Notes: generated from the sequence alone by a model not told the origin. A stretch of 64,000 nucleotides of DNA from Halolamina rubra (GCF_000739555.1 NZ_BBJN01000039.1:62001-126000), one strand, 5' to 3'. Shown: positions 40,188 through 50,677, numbered from the stretch's first letter. Program-made: numbers and translations.

Positions 40188-41129
40188 TCAGTCGGCCGCC
40201 TGCGGCGTCGGGCCGTCGCCGGTGGTCGCCTGCCCGTCGAGCATGTCGCGCACCCACTGGACAGCCTCCTGGGCCCGGGCGCGACTGTCGATCTGTTGCT
40301 TGCTCCCTTCGTACTCGTTCTTGGAGACGGTGAAGAACTCCTCCCAGTCGAGATCGTCCTCGACGACCTCGTAGGTGCCGTCGCCGTTGTCCCGGATGCG
40401 CGGCTCGTCGGGGATCTCCAGCCCGTACTTCTCGGCTTTGGGCATGTACGTGTTGAGGAACGCGTTGCGGAGCTCGTCGTTGGATTTCGTCTTCAGCCCC
40501 ACCTGCTCGGCGAAGTCGTGGTGGGTGCTCTGGTCGTCGGTCGGCCCGAAGAACTGCAGGATGCGGGGCCACCACTCCTCGAACGCCTCCTGGGTCATCT
40601 CCTGTTCCTTCTTCGAGCCGCTCATCAGCTCCCGGAGGATCGACTCGCCGTGTTTGACGTGCATCCCCTCCTCGAAGCAGATCTTGTCCATCGCGTGGGC
40701 GTACGGCTCCCAGCTCGAGGACTTCAGCGTCGCCTGCCGGCGCATCGCCGCGCCGTCGACGAAGAAGGCGATCATCGGCGTCTCGACGTAGCGCTCCATC
40801 GGGTAGTGGAAGCAGTTGAGGAACTTCCCGTCGCCGTTGGCGAGATCCGCGAGCATCTCGTCGCGGGTCTTGATCCCCAGCGACTCCGCGGCCCGGTACA
40901 GCATCTGCCCGTGGCCGATCTCGTCCTGGGTTTTGGCGCTGAACGCCATCTTCCGCTCGAGGCTCGGTGCCTTCCGGATGAACGGGCGCTCCAGGTACGC
41001 GCCCATGATCTCGCTGTTCGCGTGGAACTCGAGCATCCGCGTCGCGGCCTCGCGGTACTCGCGGGGCAGGTCGTCCCGCGGGCTGAACTCACGGGGCCCT
41101 GCCTGCTGTTTGACCTCCTCGATGTTCAT
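40188..41129 (-). CDS. paaA: Phenylacetyl-CoA epoxidase catalytic subunit PaaA
   Basis: A 313-residue diiron oxygenase subunit that epoxidises the ring of phenylacetyl-CoA. The diiron-binding helices carry Glu in FHANSEIMG, ExxH in KTQDEIGHGQML, and the second pair in CFEEGMHVKHGE. The overall sequence follows bacterial PaaA closely, with a halophilic acidic surface. The ATG at 41129 was chosen because it starts MNIEEVKQQ just before the conserved PREFSP; the upstream extension is not conserved. It heads the leftward paaABCD operon and is divergent from a Bat-type regulator that likely controls it. Confidence 0.96.
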   Translation of the reverse strand: MNIEEVKQQAGPREFSPRDDLPREYREAATRMLEFHANSEIMGAYLERPFIRKAPSLERKMAFSAKTQDEIGHGQMLYRAAESLGIKTRDEMLADLANGDGKFLNCFHYPMERYVETPMIAFFVDGAAMRRQATLKSSSWEPYAHAMDKICFEEGMHVKHGESILRELMSGSKKEQEMTQEAFEEWWPRILQFFGPTDDQSTHHDFAEQVGLKTKSNDELRNAFLNTYMPKAEKYGLEIPDEPRIRDNGDGTYEVVEDDLDWEEFFTVSKNEYEGSKQQIDSRARAQEAVQWVRDMLDGQATTGDGPTPQAAD

Positions 41130-41181
41130 GATCGATCCTTGCCGACGGCGGACCTTACCGGTTCGGCAGTCCATAGACGGG

Positions 41182-41190
41182 TTTTAAATA
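41182..41190. promoter_or_regulatory. Shared TATA region between paaA and its regulator
   Basis: TTTTAAATA is 23-31 nt before the regulator ATG at 41213, fitting a leaderless transcript. Read on the other strand it is 53-61 nt before the paaA ATG at 41129, fitting a transcript with a leader of about 30 nt. Both promoters probably overlap here, so a regulator bound here could affect both. Confidence 0.5.
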
Positions 41191-41212
41191 CACGTAGCGC
41201 CTCTTTTCGCCG

Positions 41213-41863
41213 ATGATCGACGAGTGCCTGATGGCGGAGTTCCGCATCAGGGGCGACGACTCCCCGCTCGCGGACGCGAGCCGGGCCGCCGACGCGACCG
41301 TCGACGTGGCGCCGCCGCTGCTGCGCGACGACGGGAACGTGCTGCTGCGGTTCAGCTCGCCGCCGAACGAGGCGTTCACCGACGCGCTCGACGCCGACGA
41401 CCGGATCCGGTATCTTTACCGCGCGGTCGCCGACGACCGCCACAGCTACCGGTGTCTCTCGCTCCAGCGCAGCGTCGTCCACGAACTCGTCAGCGCCGGC
41501 TTCGTCGTCGAGTCGCTGCGCTACCAGCGCGGCGACGCCCTGCTCACCGGCGCCGTCGTCGGCCAGGAGATCCTGCAGGCCGTGATGGAGACCGCCGGCG
41601 ACACCGTCGGCGTCGAACTCGAACGCGTGTACGCGCTCGGCCCCGGGGAGGACTCGACGGTCGCCGAGCGCTGGGACCTCACGCCCGCCCAGTCCGAGGC
41701 GCTCCGCACCGCCGCCGAGATGGGCTACTTCACCGTCCCCCGCGGCGTCACCGCGGGCGAGGTCGCCGACGAGATCGGGATCAGCAAGTCGGCCTTCCTC
41801 GAGCGGCTCCGCCGGGGGCAGGGCGCGCTGTTCGCCCAGCTGTTCGGCGTCGACGGGAACTAA
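41213..41863 (+). CDS. Bat-type helix-turn-helix transcriptional regulator
   Basis: A 216-residue regulator of the haloarchaeal bacterio-opsin activator class. The N-terminal half (MIDECLMAEFRIRGDDSPLA onward) is the sensor-like domain found in these proteins. The C-terminal HTH_10 domain includes LTPAQSEALRTAAEMGYFTVP and the recognition helix region ADEIGISKSAFLERL. It lies divergently from paaA with 83 bp between the start codons, so it is the best candidate for control of the paaABCD operon. The ligand is not known; a phenylacetate-derived CoA ester is an attractive possibility. An internal ATG at 41231 is an alternative start. Confidence 0.85.
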   Translation: MIDECLMAEFRIRGDDSPLADASRAADATVDVAPPLLRDDGNVLLRFSSPPNEAFTDALDADDRIRYLYRAVADDRHSYRCLSLQRSVVHELVSAGFVVESLRYQRGDALLTGAVVGQEILQAVMETAGDTVGVELERVYALGPGEDSTVAERWDLTPAQSEALRTAAEMGYFTVPRGVTAGEVADEIGISKSAFLERLRRGQGALFAQLFGVDGN

Positions 41864-41888
41864 GGGCTCGCCCCCCGCGAGTACGGGC

Positions 41889-42650
41889 ATGCGAGTCACC
41901 GACGACGCCGTCTACCGGATCACGTTCGACCGCCCCGACGTTCGCAACGCGATGACCACCGAGGTCGCCGCCGAACTGGCCGACCATCTGGCGGAGCTCG
42001 ACCCCGAGCGCCACGACGCCGCCGTCATCACCGGCGACGGGCAGTCGTTCTGCGCCGGCGGCGACATCGACTCGATGGCCCAACGCGACTGGACGACCGC
42101 GGAGGCGTACGAGCGCGTCCGTGAGACGTTCGGCCGCGCCGCCGAGAACGCCCTCTCGGCGCCGGTTCCGATCGTCGCGAAGGTGAACGGCGACGCCGTC
42201 GGCGCCGGGCTGTCGCTGGTCGCGCTCTCGGACTTCGCCTACGCCGCCGAGTCGGCCCGCTTCGGCGCCTCCTTCATCAACGTCGGCCTCGTCCCCGACA
42301 TGGGCGCGACCGCGATCCTCCCGCGGCTGATCGGCCTCCGGAAGACGAAGGAGCTCGCGTTCACCGGGAAGCTCGTCGACGCCGACGCGGCGGCGGCGAT
42401 GGAGCTGGTCAACGAAACCGTGCCGGACGACGAACTCGACGCCCGCGTCGACGAACTGCTCGAGACGCTCCGGAACAAACCGACGGCGAACATCGGGCTC
42501 GCGAAGGAGGCGATCCACGACAGCCTCGGCCAGCCGTGGCGCGAGGGGCTCCGGCGCGAGGCCGGACTCCAGTCGATGGCGTACGACACGCCCGCCCACG
42601 AGGAGGGCGTCGACGCCTTCCGCGAGGGGCGTAAACCGGATTTCGATTGA
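41889..42650 (+). CDS. Enoyl-CoA hydratase/isomerase (PaaG/PaaF-like)
   Basis: A 253-residue crotonase. The oxyanion-hole segments are FCAGGDIDSM and NGDAVGAGLSLVALSD. The first catalytic position of a hydratase (Glu in GGGCE) is replaced by GLSLV, while the second shows GLVPDMGAT with Asp, the pattern of delta-isomerases such as PaaG that move double bonds in ring-opened intermediates. It follows the paa regulator by 25 bp on the same strand and may be cotranscribed. An isomerase for 1,2-epoxyphenylacetyl-CoA or for enoyl-CoA fits the context. The start ATG 41889 gives the usual length. Confidence 0.88.
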   Translation: MRVTDDAVYRITFDRPDVRNAMTTEVAAELADHLAELDPERHDAAVITGDGQSFCAGGDIDSMAQRDWTTAEAYERVRETFGRAAENALSAPVPIVAKVNGDAVGAGLSLVALSDFAYAAESARFGASFINVGLVPDMGATAILPRLIGLRKTKELAFTGKLVDADAAAAMELVNETVPDDELDARVDELLETLRNKPTANIGLAKEAIHDSLGQPWREGLRREAGLQSMAYDTPAHEEGVDAFREGRKPDFD

Positions 42651-42749
42651 TAGAACTCGGCGAGTCGACCGTTGGCCTCGTACTGGCGCCGAACGCCGCC
42701 GACGCCGCGAGGGCAGGAACTTTGGGCCCCGGGCGCCTCCTACGAGTGA

Positions 42750-43730
<981 letters not shown>

Positions 43731-43763
43731 TCGGCCGTCCGCTGCCGACGCTCCGCCAGATTC

Positions 43764-44756
43764 TCAGCGCCCGGGCTCCCGGAGCCCTCGCTCGAAGAAC
43801 GCCGCGTCGACGCCGCCGTCGCCGGCCGCCAGCGCGACGGCGAGCTTGATCCGGGCTTTCCACGCCGGGAGATCGCCCGCCCACAGCACCCCGAGGTCGT
43901 CGAGGGTCGTCCCGCCGCCGTCGCCGCCGTACAGCGGCGCCGTCGCGCCCCCGTGGCAGCGCGAGGCGATCACGACCGGCACGCCGGCCCCCCGAACGTC
44001 CCCGATCGCCTCACAGAGCGCACCCGTCGTGTTGCCGAGCCCCGTTCCAGCGACGACGACGCCATCGACGGCCGGGCCGTCCTCGAGGTCGACGACTCGG
44101 CGGAGCGCGTCGCCGGAAGCCCCCAGTCCGGAGGTGAGCACCGGGATCTCCGCGTCGACCCCGTCGACCGCCGGCGCCGCCGCCGAGTAGCTTCGCGCGT
44201 CCCGGAACAGCCGAAGCCCCTCGGGCGTGAACTCGCCCACCGGGCCCCGCTCGGGCGAACGGAACGTCGAGAGCGCGCTGGTGTGGCTCTTCACCACGTC
44301 GCGTGCGGCGTGGACCTCGTCGTCGAACACGAGATACGTCCCCGACCCGACGCGGTCGTGGGCGACCGTCCGGACCGCCGCGAGCAGGTTGGGCGGGCCG
44401 TCGGTTCCGACCTGATCGAACGGGCGCTGGGCGCCGGTGAACGCGACCGGCACGTCGAGATCGGTCGTCAGATCCAGCAGGTACGCCGACTCGGCCATCG
44501 TGTCGGTGCCGTGGGTGACGACGATCCCGTCCGTCGCGTCGGCGGCGCGCTGGGCCGCGTCCCGGAGCGCCGCCGCGCGCTCCCAGGTCACGTCGAACCC
44601 CGAGACGCTCGCGACCCGCTCGACCGTGAACGAGGCCAACTCGTCGAGCCCCGGGACGGCGTCGACGAGCTCCTCGCCCGCCTTCGTCGGCGTCTTCCCG
44701 TCGTCGCCACCGGTGCTGGCGATCGTGCCGCCCGTGCTCAGTACCGTAATCTCCAT
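43764..44756 (-). CDS. L-asparaginase (type I/II fold)
   Basis: A 330-residue asparaginase that hydrolyses asparagine to aspartate and ammonia. The first active-site threonine is in STGGTIAST, and the second catalytic set is in VVTHGTDTMAESAYLL. The AFTGAQRPFDQVGTDGPPNL segment completes the family signature. No signal peptide is present, so it is cytoplasmic. The start ATG 44756 begins exactly at the first beta strand. It is convergent with the MoxR gene and divergent from the AddB-like gene. Whether it prefers asparagine or glutamine cannot be read from the sequence. Confidence 0.92.
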   Translation of the reverse strand: MEITVLSTGGTIASTGGDDGKTPTKAGEELVDAVPGLDELASFTVERVASVSGFDVTWERAAALRDAAQRAADATDGIVVTHGTDTMAESAYLLDLTTDLDVPVAFTGAQRPFDQVGTDGPPNLLAAVRTVAHDRVGSGTYLVFDDEVHAARDVVKSHTSALSTFRSPERGPVGEFTPEGLRLFRDARSYSAAAPAVDGVDAEIPVLTSGLGASGDALRRVVDLEDGPAVDGVVVAGTGLGNTTGALCEAIGDVRGAGVPVVIASRCHGGATAPLYGGDGGGTTLDDLGVLWAGDLPAWKARIKLAVALAAGDGGVDAAFFERGLREPGR

Positions 44757-44885
44757 GCCCCAGCCCCACACCGACGAGCGATACACCGCATGATGGCGGC
44801 GAGTGTTGCCGAGAGTCTCGCGGCGGGTTCGGGTCGTCCCACGGATTCTTACCGGTCGGGGACCACGTCGCGGTATCTCCCCCGC

Positions 44886-46925
44886 ATGACCGACACCAGC
44901 GCGCCGGGCGCCGTTCGGGCGGTCGTCGGCGACCCCGACGAACTGCTCGATCGGGCGGACCGGGCCCCCGAACCGACCGAGTTCGTCGTCACGCCGGAAC
45001 GGCTCCACCGCCGGAACCTGAAGCGACGGTTGGCCGAGCGCGCCAGCCCGCGGAGCAGCCTCCGGCTCACCGACGCGACCGCGATCGCCGCCGAACTCCT
45101 CGAGGCGGCCGGGGCGCCGAGCGGGACGATCGACCGCATCGACCGGCTGAAACACATCGAGGCCCTCCTCGAGAGGGACACGGCGGCCAACGAGCGGCTC
45201 CGCGCGGCGATCGGCAGCGACCTCACCGCCCGCATCGAGACGATCGCGGCTGCCCACAGCCGCGTCGCCGAGCTGACGGGCTGGGACGAGCGCCGACTCG
45301 ACGCCCTCTCGTCGGTCGCCGACGACCTGCCCCCAGTCGCCCGGCAGGACACCGAAGACATCGTCGCCGGCGTCCGCGCGCTGGAGCGGGGGCTGATCGA
45401 CCGAGCCGGGGCGGTCCACTCCCGGGAGCCGCTGCTGTCGGCGGCGGCGGACGCCCTGCGCGACCGGCCAGCGCTCTGGGGCGAGACGTTCCCCGCGGCC
45501 GAGCGCCTCGCGGTCGCCGGCGTGAGCGTCGTCGACGCGCCGCTGACGGAGCTGCTCGGCGCCGCGGCCGCCGCCGGGGTCGAGGTGACGCTCTCGCTCC
45601 GCCCGGGCACCGGCCCGGCGATCGTCGACCGGCTGCCGAACCGCCTCGAGGAGCCAGTGACGCTCGACGCCGACGACGGACGGGCGCGTCCGGAGGTTCT
45701 CACGGCCGCGGAGCTCGTCGCCGACACCCCCGAGGAGGAGGCACGCCTCGCGGCCGCCGTCGTCGCCGCCCACCTCCGGGGCGGCGCGTCGCCGAGCGAC
45801 GTCCTGGTCGTCGCCCGCGACGCCGCCGAGTACGAGCGGGCGCTGGAGCGCGCCGTGGACCGCCACGGCGTGAATCTCGCGGTCTGGGCCCAGCTCCCGG
45901 TCGAGCAGACGATCCCCTACCGGCAGTTCGCGGCCGTCTGTGCGGTGCTCGGACGTGACGAGCTCACCCTCGACGAACTACTGGCGCCGCTGGAGTTCCA
46001 CTGGGTTCCACCGGCGGTCGACGACGCCGACGCCACTCCGTGGCCGCTCGACACCGACGCCGTCGGTGATCTGCGCGCGGCGCTGGCGTCGACCAGTGAA
46101 AGCGAACCCGAGGCGGCCAGCCTGCCGGAATGGGGCGACCGACTCGCCGCCGCGGTCGACGACGGCGAGCTCGACCCTGCGAGCGCGGACCCACTCCGGT
46201 CGTTCCTCGACTGGGCCCGCGAGCAGCCCGACACCCCCGAGCCGGCCGCGCTCCACCGGACGTTCGAGCCGCTGGTCGCGGCCGGGCGCGCGGTGACGCT
46301 CCCGACCGTGTTCGCGTCCGACGCCGCCGACCTCGGTCGGACGTCGCGGTACGCCCGCGCCCTCTCGCGGATCGAGGAGCTGCTCACCGACGCCCGGGCG
46401 AAGTACCGCGAGTGGCTCGACGCCGGCGACGTGCCGCGGTCGTGGCTGGCCATCGCCGACCTCGCGGAGCGCGTGGTCACCACCCGTCCCGGGCGCCGGG
46501 AGCACGCCAACGCGGCGGCCGTCGACGTGATCGACGCGACGGACGCGTGGCTCCGCGAGGCGCCCCACGTCGTCGCCGTGGGGCTCGTCGACGGCGTCTG
46601 GCCGCGCCGCCCGGAGAGCGTGTTCCCCGAGGCGCTCCGCCAGGCGGTCGTCGCGGGCGACAGCGCCGCCGCTCGTCGGCTGGCGGTCCCCGGCCGGTGG
46701 ACCGCCGCCCGCGAACGCGACCACCTCGCGAGCGGTTTCGGCGCCGCGACCGAGACGCTTGCCTGCACGCGCTACCACCGGGACCGCGAGGGGACCGAGC
46801 GGGAGCGCTCGCCCCTGCTCGCTGAAGTGCCGACCCGGCAGGTCGACGCCTCGGCGGCGCAGTCGCTGGTGGCGACGGGGACGCTCCCGGACGCCCTCGG
46901 CGCCGACGGGGGTGGTGCGCGATGA
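44886..46925 (+). CDS. AddB-like accessory subunit of a RecB/AddA-type nuclease
   Basis: A 679-residue protein resembling the non-motor half of AddAB/RecBCD: superfamily-1 like segments (LRLTDATAIAAELLEAAG, VAAHLRGGASPSDVLVVARD, VVAVGLVDGVWPRRPESVF) without a Walker A motif, so it probably has no helicase activity. Unlike bacterial AddB (over 1000 residues) it lacks the C-terminal Fe-S nuclease domain; it stops after a SPLLAEVPT segment and about 45 more residues. Its stop overlaps the start of the AddA-like gene by four bases, so the two proteins are surely made together. I infer a DNA end-processing complex. Confidence 0.72.
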   Translation: MTDTSAPGAVRAVVGDPDELLDRADRAPEPTEFVVTPERLHRRNLKRRLAERASPRSSLRLTDATAIAAELLEAAGAPSGTIDRIDRLKHIEALLERDTAANERLRAAIGSDLTARIETIAAAHSRVAELTGWDERRLDALSSVADDLPPVARQDTEDIVAGVRALERGLIDRAGAVHSREPLLSAAADALRDRPALWGETFPAAERLAVAGVSVVDAPLTELLGAAAAAGVEVTLSLRPGTGPAIVDRLPNRLEEPVTLDADDGRARPEVLTAAELVADTPEEEARLAAAVVAAHLRGGASPSDVLVVARDAAEYERALERAVDRHGVNLAVWAQLPVEQTIPYRQFAAVCAVLGRDELTLDELLAPLEFHWVPPAVDDADATPWPLDTDAVGDLRAALASTSESEPEAASLPEWGDRLAAAVDDGELDPASADPLRSFLDWAREQPDTPEPAALHRTFEPLVAAGRAVTLPTVFASDAADLGRTSRYARALSRIEELLTDARAKYREWLDAGDVPRSWLAIADLAERVVTTRPGRREHANAAAVDVIDATDAWLREAPHVVAVGLVDGVWPRRPESVFPEALRQAVVAGDSAAARRLAVPGRWTAARERDHLASGFGAATETLACTRYHRDREGTERERSPLLAEVPTRQVDASAAQSLVATGTLPDALGADGGGAR

Positions 46926-49900
46926 CTGATAAGGGATCGGCCGGAGCGGACACCGGCGGGGACGGCTACCGCCGCCTCGAGGGCGCCCAGGCGGCGATCC
47001 GCGACGCCTTCTTCGCCGCCGACTCGGGGCTGTTCGTGCTCGACTGCGGCCCCGGCGCCGGCAAGTCGGTCACCGCCGACAGCGTCGCCGCCGAGGACCT
47101 CGCGCGCAAAGCACGGGCGGGCGTCGACAGTCCGACGGAGACGCTCTGTCTCACGTCGTTCTCCCGGGACGACGCCGCGAGCATCCTCCCGGGCGTCGAG
47201 CGGGCGCTCCGCGGGTTCGCCGACGATCCCGAGGCGCCGGTTGATCTCGACGCCGACTCGGCGGCCGAACTGGGGACGGCGCTCCGCGGGAGCGACCGCG
47301 TCGGCACGATCGACAGCGTGCTCGGCGCCGTGTTCGAGGCCCTGGCCGGCGAGGTCGGCTTCGAGGAACTGCCGGAAGTCGGCGACGGCGCCGCGCTCGC
47401 GCAGGTGCACGGCGACGCGCTCGAGGTGGTCCGGAGCGACGAGTCGCTCGCCGGGGCGCTCGCGACGCTCGACGACGGCTACCCCGGCGGGCGGTACGAC
47501 GCCGACACGGCGGCGCTGCTGGCGGCCGCACGCAGCGCCTGTCGCGAGCGCCGGCTCTCGGTTTCGGCGCTCCGGGAGCGACTGGAGGCGGTCGTCTCGG
47601 GCGCGTACCCCGACGGGCCGCCGGCGTCGATGGCCGCGGTGCTCCGCGACGCGGAGCGCTTCTTCGGCGCCGAGGAGCGTGGCGCGGTCGAGCGAGCGCT
47701 CGAGAGCGCCTCGGGCGACCCGGACGCGGTTGTCGATGCAGATCAGGACCTCCACGACCGCTGGCTCGACAGCGTCGACGCGCTCTGTACGGTGCTGCCG
47801 GCGTACCTCGACGCCTACGACGACGCCTGCCGCGCCGCGGGCGTGCTCACTCACGTCGACGTGGCCCACTGGATCGCGACGTTCTTCGAGGACGACCGCT
47901 ACGAGAGCGCGTTCCGTGAGCGCCTGCGGGCGCGCTGGACGGGCCGGCTCTCGACGGTGATCGTCGACGAGGCACAGGACGTGTCGCGGGCGCAGCACGA
48001 CGCGCTGGCGCCGCTGGTCGACGCCGACACGCGCGTCCTGCTGGTCGGCGACCGCGAACAGTGCATCTACGCGTGGCGCAACGCCCAGCCGAGCCTGTTC
48101 GACGCCGCGGCGAGCGAGGGGCGCTACTTCGGCGTCGACTGGGACACCCACGAACGACGCAGCGCGACCCGAACGTACCGCCCGAGGCCGGCGATCGCGG
48201 CGGCGATCGACACGGTGTTCGAGCCGGTGTTCACGGACCCGACCCGGGGCGCTGCCGACGCCGCGGCCGACGGGCGGGCCGTCGGCGAGTACGACCGGCT
48301 CTCGGCCGTCCGGGAGCCCTCCCCCGAGCCGAGCGTCCACGTCGCCGCCTTCCCGGAACACGGCCGGCCTGGGTCGCCGACGTGGGTCGATCCGGCGGAG
48401 GGGCTCGGCGAGGCCGAGGCGCTGGCCGACTGCATCGCGACGGGGCTGGCGTCGGGGCGCTTCGAGCGCGAGGACGGCGACGACCCGGGCGTGACGGTGC
48501 TGTTCCACCGCCGGACCCACATGGACACGTACGTCGACGCCTTCGCCGACGCCGGGCTCTCGGTCCGTGACACCAGCCGCGCGCTGTTCGACCACCCGCT
48601 CGTGGGCGCGGTCTGTGCGGTCGTCGACTGGCTCCGCGCGCCGACGACACAGGACGCCACCCTCGACCTCGTCAACGACGACGACCTGCCGGTCACGGGG
48701 CTCGTCGACAAGCTCATGCGCGCGGACTGGTCGATGGCCGCCGTCGCCGACGCCGGATCGATGCGGGGCGCCGAGGCCGCGGTGGTCGAGGGGCTCGCCG
48801 AGCTCGCGGGCCGGCGCGCCGACCACCTCGCCGCGCCGGGGGCGGACGTGGTGCGTGACGTGATCGAGACGCTCTCGCTGGCGGCCGACCCGCTGGACCA
48901 GAGCGCGACCGCCGTCGCCGACGAGGCCGTGCTCGACCGGCTCGTCGGCGTCGTCGCCGACTGGGAGGGCGACCGGACGTTCTCGCTGGCGGAGCTCGCG
49001 GCCGGGCTGGACCACGCCCGGCGGAACCCGAAGGGCGGCCCGGCGCTCCCGACCGCCGCCGAGGCCGACGTGACGTTCCGCACGATCCACGGCGCGAAAG
49101 GCGACGAGGACGACGTGGTGGCGGTCGCCGACCTCGGCACGGGGCTGGGGCGCTACGGCGCCTACCTGGACCAGTTCGTCGCCCACGGCCGCCACGTCGC
49201 GCTCGCGCCGCCGAAACTCGACCCGGGTGACACCTACCCCGACCTCGGCGGCACGGTGCTTTCGGGCGGCCCCTACGACGCCGGCGCCTCCCCAAGGGAC
49301 GGCGAGGCTGGCCTCCGGTGGGCGAGCGAGCGGTGGATCGACGGCAATCAGCCGCGGCTCGCCGGCCCGCCGCCGCTTCGGGAGCCGGTCGCGGCCGCGC
49401 GCGCCGAGCGCTGGCGCCTGCTGTACGTCGCGCTCTCGCGGGCGCGGGACCACCTCGTGCTCCCGCTGCCGGGGCGGCGCTCGGCGCCGACGCCGCGGGA
49501 CCGCTGGGTCGACACGCTGCGTGAGGCGCTGGCGTTCGACGCCGACCGCTCGGGGGAGTACACCGTCGACACGCCCGGCGAGCACGAGCCGTTGACGGTG
49601 GCCGTCCACCGCGCGGCGGGGGGTACCCCCGAGTCCGCAGCCGACTCGACGCGCGAGGGGGCGACCGTCGACCGGCCCGAGCCGCTCCCGGAGCGGGGCT
49701 GGACGCCCAGGTTCGTCAACCCGAGCACGGTGTACGAGCTCTCGGCGGCGCCGGATGACGGCGTGCTGGCCCACCTCAGCGGCCAGGCGCTGCACGCCGA
49801 GCAGGACGGCGTCACCGTCCCGCTCCCCTTCGAGACCATGGGGCCGGAGGTGGTCGGCGACGTGGCACACGACGTGTTCGCGGCCGCGCTCTCGGCGGGC

Positions 49901-50428
49901 ATCGACGCCGGGACGCTGCAGGACTGCGGGGGGCCGCTCCCGGGGGCGCTGGACCGCGCGATCGAGTCCCACGCCCGCGGCGTCGCGCCCGAGGAGCGCG
50001 AGCAGTTGCGCCGCTACGTCTCGGGGACGCTCTGCCCGCAGCTGGCCGAGACGGACGTGTACGACCGGTTGGTGTCGAGCCCGCGGCGCTACGTCGAGGA
50101 GCCGCTCGACGCCGTCGCCAGGGTCGCCGGGCTCGCCGTCGAAGTCGGCGGCCGGGCCGACGTGGTCTCGGTGGACGATGCGGGCCAGTGGCACGTCGAC
50201 GAACTCAAGGTCGGGCTCCGACCGCCCGAGCCCGAGCTGCGGGAGCGGTACGAGCTGCAGGCGGCGACGTACGCCTGGCTGCTGGAGCGCCAGGAGGGCG
50301 TGTCGGCGACGGCGACGGTTACGACCGTCGGCGCCCACCGCGAGACGACGGTCGTCGAGGCGGGCGAGGCGGCGGTGCGGGACCGACTTGACCGGCTCGC
50401 GGACCGGCGCTGGGACTGTCAGGAGTAG
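46922..50428 (+). CDS. AddA/RecB-like helicase-nuclease
   Basis: A 1168-residue superfamily-1 DNA helicase with a C-terminal nuclease. In order: Walker A (CGPGAGKSV), DEAQD box with motif III GDREQCIYAWRN, motif IV TYRPRPAIA, motif V TIHGAKGDED, motif VI LLYVALSRARD, and a RecB-family PD-(D/E)XK domain near the end (GGRADVV, HVDELKVG and YELQAATYAWLL, giving Asp, Glu-x-Lys and the Q-x3-Y motif). The architecture is that of AddA. With the preceding AddB-like protein it would resect double-strand breaks. Such pairs are established in bacteria; I cannot say how widespread they are in haloarchaea. Confidence 0.88.
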   Translation: MTDKGSAGADTGGDGYRRLEGAQAAIRDAFFAADSGLFVLDCGPGAGKSVTADSVAAEDLARKARAGVDSPTETLCLTSFSRDDAASILPGVERALRGFADDPEAPVDLDADSAAELGTALRGSDRVGTIDSVLGAVFEALAGEVGFEELPEVGDGAALAQVHGDALEVVRSDESLAGALATLDDGYPGGRYDADTAALLAAARSACRERRLSVSALRERLEAVVSGAYPDGPPASMAAVLRDAERFFGAEERGAVERALESASGDPDAVVDADQDLHDRWLDSVDALCTVLPAYLDAYDDACRAAGVLTHVDVAHWIATFFEDDRYESAFRERLRARWTGRLSTVIVDEAQDVSRAQHDALAPLVDADTRVLLVGDREQCIYAWRNAQPSLFDAAASEGRYFGVDWDTHERRSATRTYRPRPAIAAAIDTVFEPVFTDPTRGAADAAADGRAVGEYDRLSAVREPSPEPSVHVAAFPEHGRPGSPTWVDPAEGLGEAEALADCIATGLASGRFEREDGDDPGVTVLFHRRTHMDTYVDAFADAGLSVRDTSRALFDHPLVGAVCAVVDWLRAPTTQDATLDLVNDDDLPVTGLVDKLMRADWSMAAVADAGSMRGAEAAVVEGLAELAGRRADHLAAPGADVVRDVIETLSLAADPLDQSATAVADEAVLDRLVGVVADWEGDRTFSLAELAAGLDHARRNPKGGPALPTAAEADVTFRTIHGAKGDEDDVVAVADLGTGLGRYGAYLDQFVAHGRHVALAPPKLDPGDTYPDLGGTVLSGGPYDAGASPRDGEAGLRWASERWIDGNQPRLAGPPPLREPVAAARAERWRLLYVALSRARDHLVLPLPGRRSAPTPRDRWVDTLREALAFDADRSGEYTVDTPGEHEPLTVAVHRAAGGTPESAADSTREGATVDRPEPLPERGWTPRFVNPSTVYELSAAPDDGVLAHLSGQALHAEQDGVTVPLPFETMGPEVVGDVAHDVFAAALSAGIDAGTLQDCGGPLPGALDRAIESHARGVAPEEREQLRRYVSGTLCPQLAETDVYDRLVSSPRRYVEEPLDAVARVAGLAVEVGGRADVVSVDDAGQWHVDELKVGLRPPEPELRERYELQAATYAWLLERQEGVSATATVTTVGAHRETTVVEAGEAAVRDRLDRLADRRWDCQE

Positions 50429-50497
50429 GGATCGGCGCGGGGGGCGTCCCGGCGCGGCCGCTGGCGACGGTCGATCGGTCGAGAGAAGACCCCCTGG

Positions 50498-50677
50498 TTA
50501 CAGGGTGAGCGAGGCGACCAGGGCGACCGTGAACACCGCCACGGCGATCGCCGTCACGCCTGAAGCCGTGTTGTTCCCCTCCGGACCGTCCGTCAGCGCC
50601 ATCGTGCCCAACACGCCGGCGACGGCGACGACGACGCCCGCCCACGCGTAGGCCATGTTGACTAACTCACTCGCCAT
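50498..50677 (-). CDS. Small membrane protein with two transmembrane segments
   Basis: A 59-residue protein with two hydrophobic helices (about residues 10-27, AWAGVVVAVAGVLGTMAL, and 40-58, GVTAIAVAVFTVALVAS) joined by a short acidic loop. No family is recognised. The start ATG 50677 gives a clean hydrophobic profile and has an AATTAT element at about -24 to -30. It sits between the AddA-like gene (convergent) and the divergent CxxC protein gene. Function unknown. Confidence 0.65.
   Translation of the reverse strand: MASELVNMAYAWAGVVVAVAGVLGTMALTDGPEGNNTASGVTAIAVAVFTVALVASLTL

Noticed and set aside
46772-50338. A 1188-codon open frame on the minus strand over the AddA-like gene.
   Set aside because: It is a GC-rich shadow of the AddA-like gene. 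Its translation is Arg/Gly/Val-rich with no domain pattern, whereas the plus frame has complete helicase and nuclease motifs.
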